Origin: JASHUC01 sp035606175
GTDB lineage: Bacteria > Pseudomonadota > Gammaproteobacteria > Steroidobacterales > Steroidobacteraceae
NCBI GenBank assembly: GCA_035606175.1
Contig: DATNFW010000032.1
Location: 1-64,000, forward strand
Length of the DNA: 64,000 nucleotides
Reading direction: 5' to 3'
This document shows, in pieces, positions 61,988-64,000 of the stretch. The number at the start of each line of letters is the position of its first letter. Positions within the stretch are counted from its first letter, which is position 1. Below the pieces are notes generated by a model. That model was not told the DNA's origin. It saw nothing but the letters and a program-made list of their open reading frames with translations, and ran no database searches. The position numbers and the translations under genes are program-made.

Positions 61988-63046
61988 TTATACAGATCTG
62001 ACCCTCCCCTGTTCCACGTGAAACATGCGATCCGGCGCCCCGAACAGGCGCCCATCACCGGCGAGCGAAGTGATGACGAGCTGGGTTTTGAGGCGGCAGA
62101 CTTCCTCGATGAAAGCGGAGAGGTGAGCGGGGTCCAATTCCGCCGCGGGATCATCGAGTAGCAGCGTCGGCGTCGCGGCGAGGTATCCCTGCAGCATCCC
62201 CAGCTGAGCGAGAATCAGGGCGGCGGCAATCAGCTTCTGCTGCCCCCGTGAGGCGACTTCCCGGACCGGCGCCCCGTTGAGTCGCAAGTGAATATCCGCC
62301 CGATGGGGCCCCAAGTGAGTGAGCCCGCGTGCCTCATCGCGCGCTCGCGAGTGCCGAAGCGCATCGGCCAGGCTCTCATCTCGAGGCCAGCCGCGGCTCA
62401 AGGAGAGGTCGATCTCGAGTCCCGTAAGGCCGCGAGCCGTTTGCTGCCAGTAGGGCTGCAGCTGCTCGATGACCGCTCGCCGTGATTCGGCCAGAGCCTC
62501 CCCGAGCCTTGTGAGCTCCGGGTCCCACGCGAGTGCCTGCCCGGGATGGCCTCTCAAGGCCGCGTTCCGCTGACGCACCGACTTCTGGTATCGCGTCCAG
62601 GTGTCGACGAAGGTTGGTTCCACGTGGAACACTGCCCAGTCCATCCACCGTCTTCTCCGGGCCGCACCCTCCTCGATCAGCTTGTGCACTCCCGGGTCGA
62701 TAACTTGGACCGGAAAGACCTGCGAGAGCTCGGCCAGGGATTGCACGAACGCACCCCCGATTTTCCCGACCGTGGGACTCCCTCGAGTCGAACGCACTCC
62801 GATCGGCTTTTCGGGACTCCCGGCGGCTCGGCCGAAAACGACGAGCTCGGAGGTCCCATGACGGATCACGCGCTCCGTATTCCGCGTCCGGAACGAGCGC
62901 CCGCGCCCGAGGAGAAACAACGCCTCAAGGAGTGAGCTCTTGCCCGAGGCGTTCGGTCCCCAGACGAGATTCTGCCCGGGATGCAGCTCGAGCTCCGCCC
63001 GCTCGATGCAGCGGACGTTTTCAATCGAGGCGTAGGTGAGGCTCAA
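61988..63046 (-). CDS. recF: DNA replication and repair protein RecF
   Basis: RecF loads RecA at gaps with RecO and RecR. The 352-residue SMC-like ATPase has Walker A 'GPNASGKSS' (30-38), the signature-like 'EVASRGQQKLIAAALILAQ', and Walker B 'PTLLLDDPAAELDPAHL'. The start is TTG with GAGG 8 bases upstream. The coding sequence contains two parS-like palindromes; each is translated as FHVE (VFHVEP and MFHVEQ). It lies in the dnaN-recF-gyrB order, but 347 bases separate it from dnaN. Confidence 0.96.
   Translation of the reverse strand: MSLTYASIENVRCIERAELELHPGQNLVWGPNASGKSSLLEALFLLGRGRSFRTRNTERVIRHGTSELVVFGRAAGSPEKPIGVRSTRGSPTVGKIGGAFVQSLAELSQVFPVQVIDPGVHKLIEEGAARRRRWMDWAVFHVEPTFVDTWTRYQKSVRQRNAALRGHPGQALAWDPELTRLGEALAESRRAVIEQLQPYWQQTARGLTGLEIDLSLSRGWPRDESLADALRHSRARDEARGLTHLGPHRADIHLRLNGAPVREVASRGQQKLIAAALILAQLGMLQGYLAATPTLLLDDPAAELDPAHLSAFIEEVCRLKTQLVITSLAGDGRLFGAPDRMFHVEQGRVRSV
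62010..62025. promoter_or_regulatory. parS site near the 3' end of recF
   Basis: TGTTCCACGTGAAACA matches the bacterial parS consensus TGTTNCACGTGAAACA at every fixed base. It encodes MFHVEQ of RecF in the minus-strand frame. ParB is encoded at 20112-21107. Confidence 0.85.
62616..62631. promoter_or_regulatory. Second parS site inside recF
   Basis: The core GTTCCACGTGGAAC (62617-62630) is a perfect 14-bp palindrome; the minus strand reads TGTTCCACGTGGAACC, which is the Pseudomonas-type parS variant. It is about 606 bp from the first site, encoding VFHVEP. Confidence 0.8.
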
Positions 63047-63093
63047 TTAGCGCCTCGTATCGAAAGAGGCTGAACGAGCTGACAGAAAGCAGG

Positions 63094-63153
63094 AGCTGAC
63101 AATCTCGCTCCGTCATGGCTTGAAACGAACACGATGTCGCACGATTGTCAGCT
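63094..63153. repeat. Inverted repeat with 11-bp perfect arms
   Basis: AGCTGACAATC (63094-63104) and GATTGTCAGCT (63143-63153) are perfect complements with a 38-base loop. A direct copy of GAGCTGACA lies just before the first arm. Confidence 0.8.
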
Positions 63154-63253
63154 GTCTCCTCTCGGGCATCGTGCAGACACTTCGTTGGAGGCGCGGGTAA
63201 CACCACATCGTGCGGATCGAAGGAGCGCACTCGAATCTGCACGGTCGCTCGAA

Positions 63254-63328
63254 AGGTAGGCGATGATCCTTGTGCGCCATCGTGTTCGATCTCGATCCAT
63301 GATGACGCAAAAGGATCATCACCTGCCT
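63254..63328 (-). repeat. Imperfect 31-bp inverted repeat
   Basis: Arm 63254-63284 and arm 63298-63328 match at 26 of 31 positions with a 13-base loop. Two mismatches become G-U pairs in minus-strand RNA, so a long stem is favoured in the dnaN-recF direction. No T tract follows. Confidence 0.8.
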
Positions 63329-63393
63329 CTAGGCATACATGATGATTCCTGCTGTGCCTAAATCGTGGGGTTGTGTGGCGCTACCCGCCGCCC

Positions 63394-64000
63394 TCACAAC
63401 CGCATTGGCATCACCACGTACTTCGTGTCCGTGGCGTCCTGCCCTCGAACGAGACAGCTGCTGTTCGGATCGGTCAGGCCGATCTCCACGCTCTCGCCCT
63501 CGAGCGCTGCGAGTGCATCGAGCAAATACGTGACGTTGAAGCCGACTTCGAGCTCCTCACCCTCATAGGTGACCTCAACCTGATCCTCAGCCTCTTCCTG
63601 CTCGGGATTGTGTGCCTGAATTGTGAGCAGGCCCGATCGCAGCGACAGCCGAATCCCGCGGTACTTCTCGTTGGACAGGATTGCCGTGCGCTGGAAAGAC
63701 TGACGCAAAAGCTCTCGGTCGGCCTTCACTAGCTTGGAAGGGTTCGACGGTACGACCCGCCCGTACTCCGGGAAACGTCCGTCAATGAGCTTCGATGTGA
63801 ATCGAATTTCGCCGATCGTGGCCTGAACGTGATTGGTACCGATCGCCAGGTCGAGCTCCCCCTCCGTCCCGAGAAGCCTCTGCAGCTCCAGAACACCTTT
63901 GCGTGGCACGATCACCTGCTGTGCCGAGGATGCGGGCGTCTCGAGCGTGGCTTCGCAGAGCGCCAAACGGTGCCCGTCGGTTGCCACCGCCCGCAAATGC
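63394..64000 (-). CDS. dnaN: DNA polymerase III sliding clamp beta subunit (partial, C-terminal part)
   Basis: The gene runs off the right edge; about 201 C-terminal residues are present, beginning (H)LRAVATDGHRLALCEA. This is the conserved segment at about residue 165 of the ~366-residue clamp. The third domain ends 'SSCLVRGQDATDTKYVVMPMRL', the family C-terminus. DnaN tethers Pol III to DNA. It is the first of dnaN-recF-gyrB here; dnaA is expected just outside the window. Confidence 0.97.
   Translation of the reverse strand, partial: HLRAVATDGHRLALCEATLETPASSAQQVIVPRKGVLELQRLLGTEGELDLAIGTNHVQATIGEIRFTSKLIDGRFPEYGRVVPSNPSKLVKADRELLRQSFQRTAILSNEKYRGIRLSLRSGLLTIQAHNPEQEEAEDQVEVTYEGEELEVGFNVTYLLDALAALEGESVEIGLTDPNSSCLVRGQDATDTKYVVMPMRL

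Larger units (their letters stand above)
63047..63393. other. dnaN-recF spacer, repeat-rich, no convincing gene
   Basis: This 347-base stretch has only short open frames without family resemblance, and its base composition is visibly less GC-rich than the genes. It holds two inverted repeats (63094-63153 and 63254-63328), a further TAGGCA/TGCCTA dyad (63330-63360), the doubled GAGCTGACA near 63075-63101, and several ATCGTGC copies. No DnaA box cluster or tRNA was seen. Confidence 0.6.

Noticed and set aside
63021..63342. Small open frames of 65-73 codons in the dnaN-recF spacer
   Set aside because: They overlap each other on both strands, lack binding sites and follow the inverted repeats rather than codon bias.
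63047..63393. oriC in the dnaN-recF spacer
   Set aside because: No cluster of DnaA boxes or AT-rich unwinding region is visible; the origin is more likely beyond the right edge near dnaA.

Overview
The window is GC-rich chromosomal DNA from a gammaproteobacterium. The evidence is the run dnaN-recF-gyrB at the right edge, an intact atpIBEFHAGDC operon leading into glmU, rsmG-parA-parB, glnA with ntrBC, envC/rhodanese/grxC/secB/gpsA, tatABC, and a two-gene lipid A heptose block (gmhB-hldE). Exported M13 and S9 peptidases and a 'DLTGIW' family protein suggest a Steroidobacter/Nevskiales-like lineage; that is inference. dnaN runs off the right edge, so dnaA and oriC probably lie just beyond base 64000. 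Most housekeeping genes are on the minus strand, transcribed away from that presumed origin.

Left part (1-12.7 kb): an exported unknown protein, two FtsX/MacB-type ABC permeases without an ATPase, glmS, gmhB-hldE with an exported pentapeptide-repeat protein ending at a strong terminator, an exported single-heme protein that may have a leaderless mRNA, then glmU and a legumain-like C13 peptidase joined to the end of the atp operon. 12.7-20 kb is the F1Fo ATP synthase operon. A candidate -10 box is followed at once by a long hairpin that would form the extreme 5' end of the mRNA. 20.1-27.4 kb is one tightly packed minus-strand series: MBL hydrolase, prpB, prpC, prpD, rsmG, parA, parB. Propionate catabolism thus sits where mnmG is often found.

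27.4-35.8 kb: an S9 peptidase that lacks the nucleophilic serine, a diheme cytochrome c4, dtd, tatABC, a beta carbonic anhydrase, exonuclease III, radC and an SRPBCC protein. 35.9-40.5 kb: a 1188-residue hybrid kinase (three PAS, HisKA, HATPase, two REC, HPt) overlapping a REC-GGDEF diguanylate cyclase. 40.5-46.1 kb: DedA, CtpA, EnvC, a cysteine-free rhodanese-like protein, grxC, secB and gpsA. 46.2-53.6 kb: a Rieske oxygenase, then an overlapping operon of MFS carrier, amidase and M13 peptidase, then an MscS channel. 53.7-58.6 kb is the nitrogen module: glnA, a DUF4124 protein and ntrB-ntrC. glnA carries a near-consensus sigma-54 promoter and two NtrC-type dyads 31 bp apart. 58.7-64 kb: a PlsC-like acyltransferase, gyrB, recF (with two parS-like sites inside its coding sequence) and dnaN.

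No rRNA, tRNA, CRISPR array, insertion sequence or prophage gene was recognised. The window is mostly ordinary core genome. The most notable signals are regulatory and structural DNA (parS in recF, glnA enhancers, atp leader hairpin, dnaN-recF repeats), enzymes with altered catalytic residues, and a C13 peptidase inside the atp-glmU unit.
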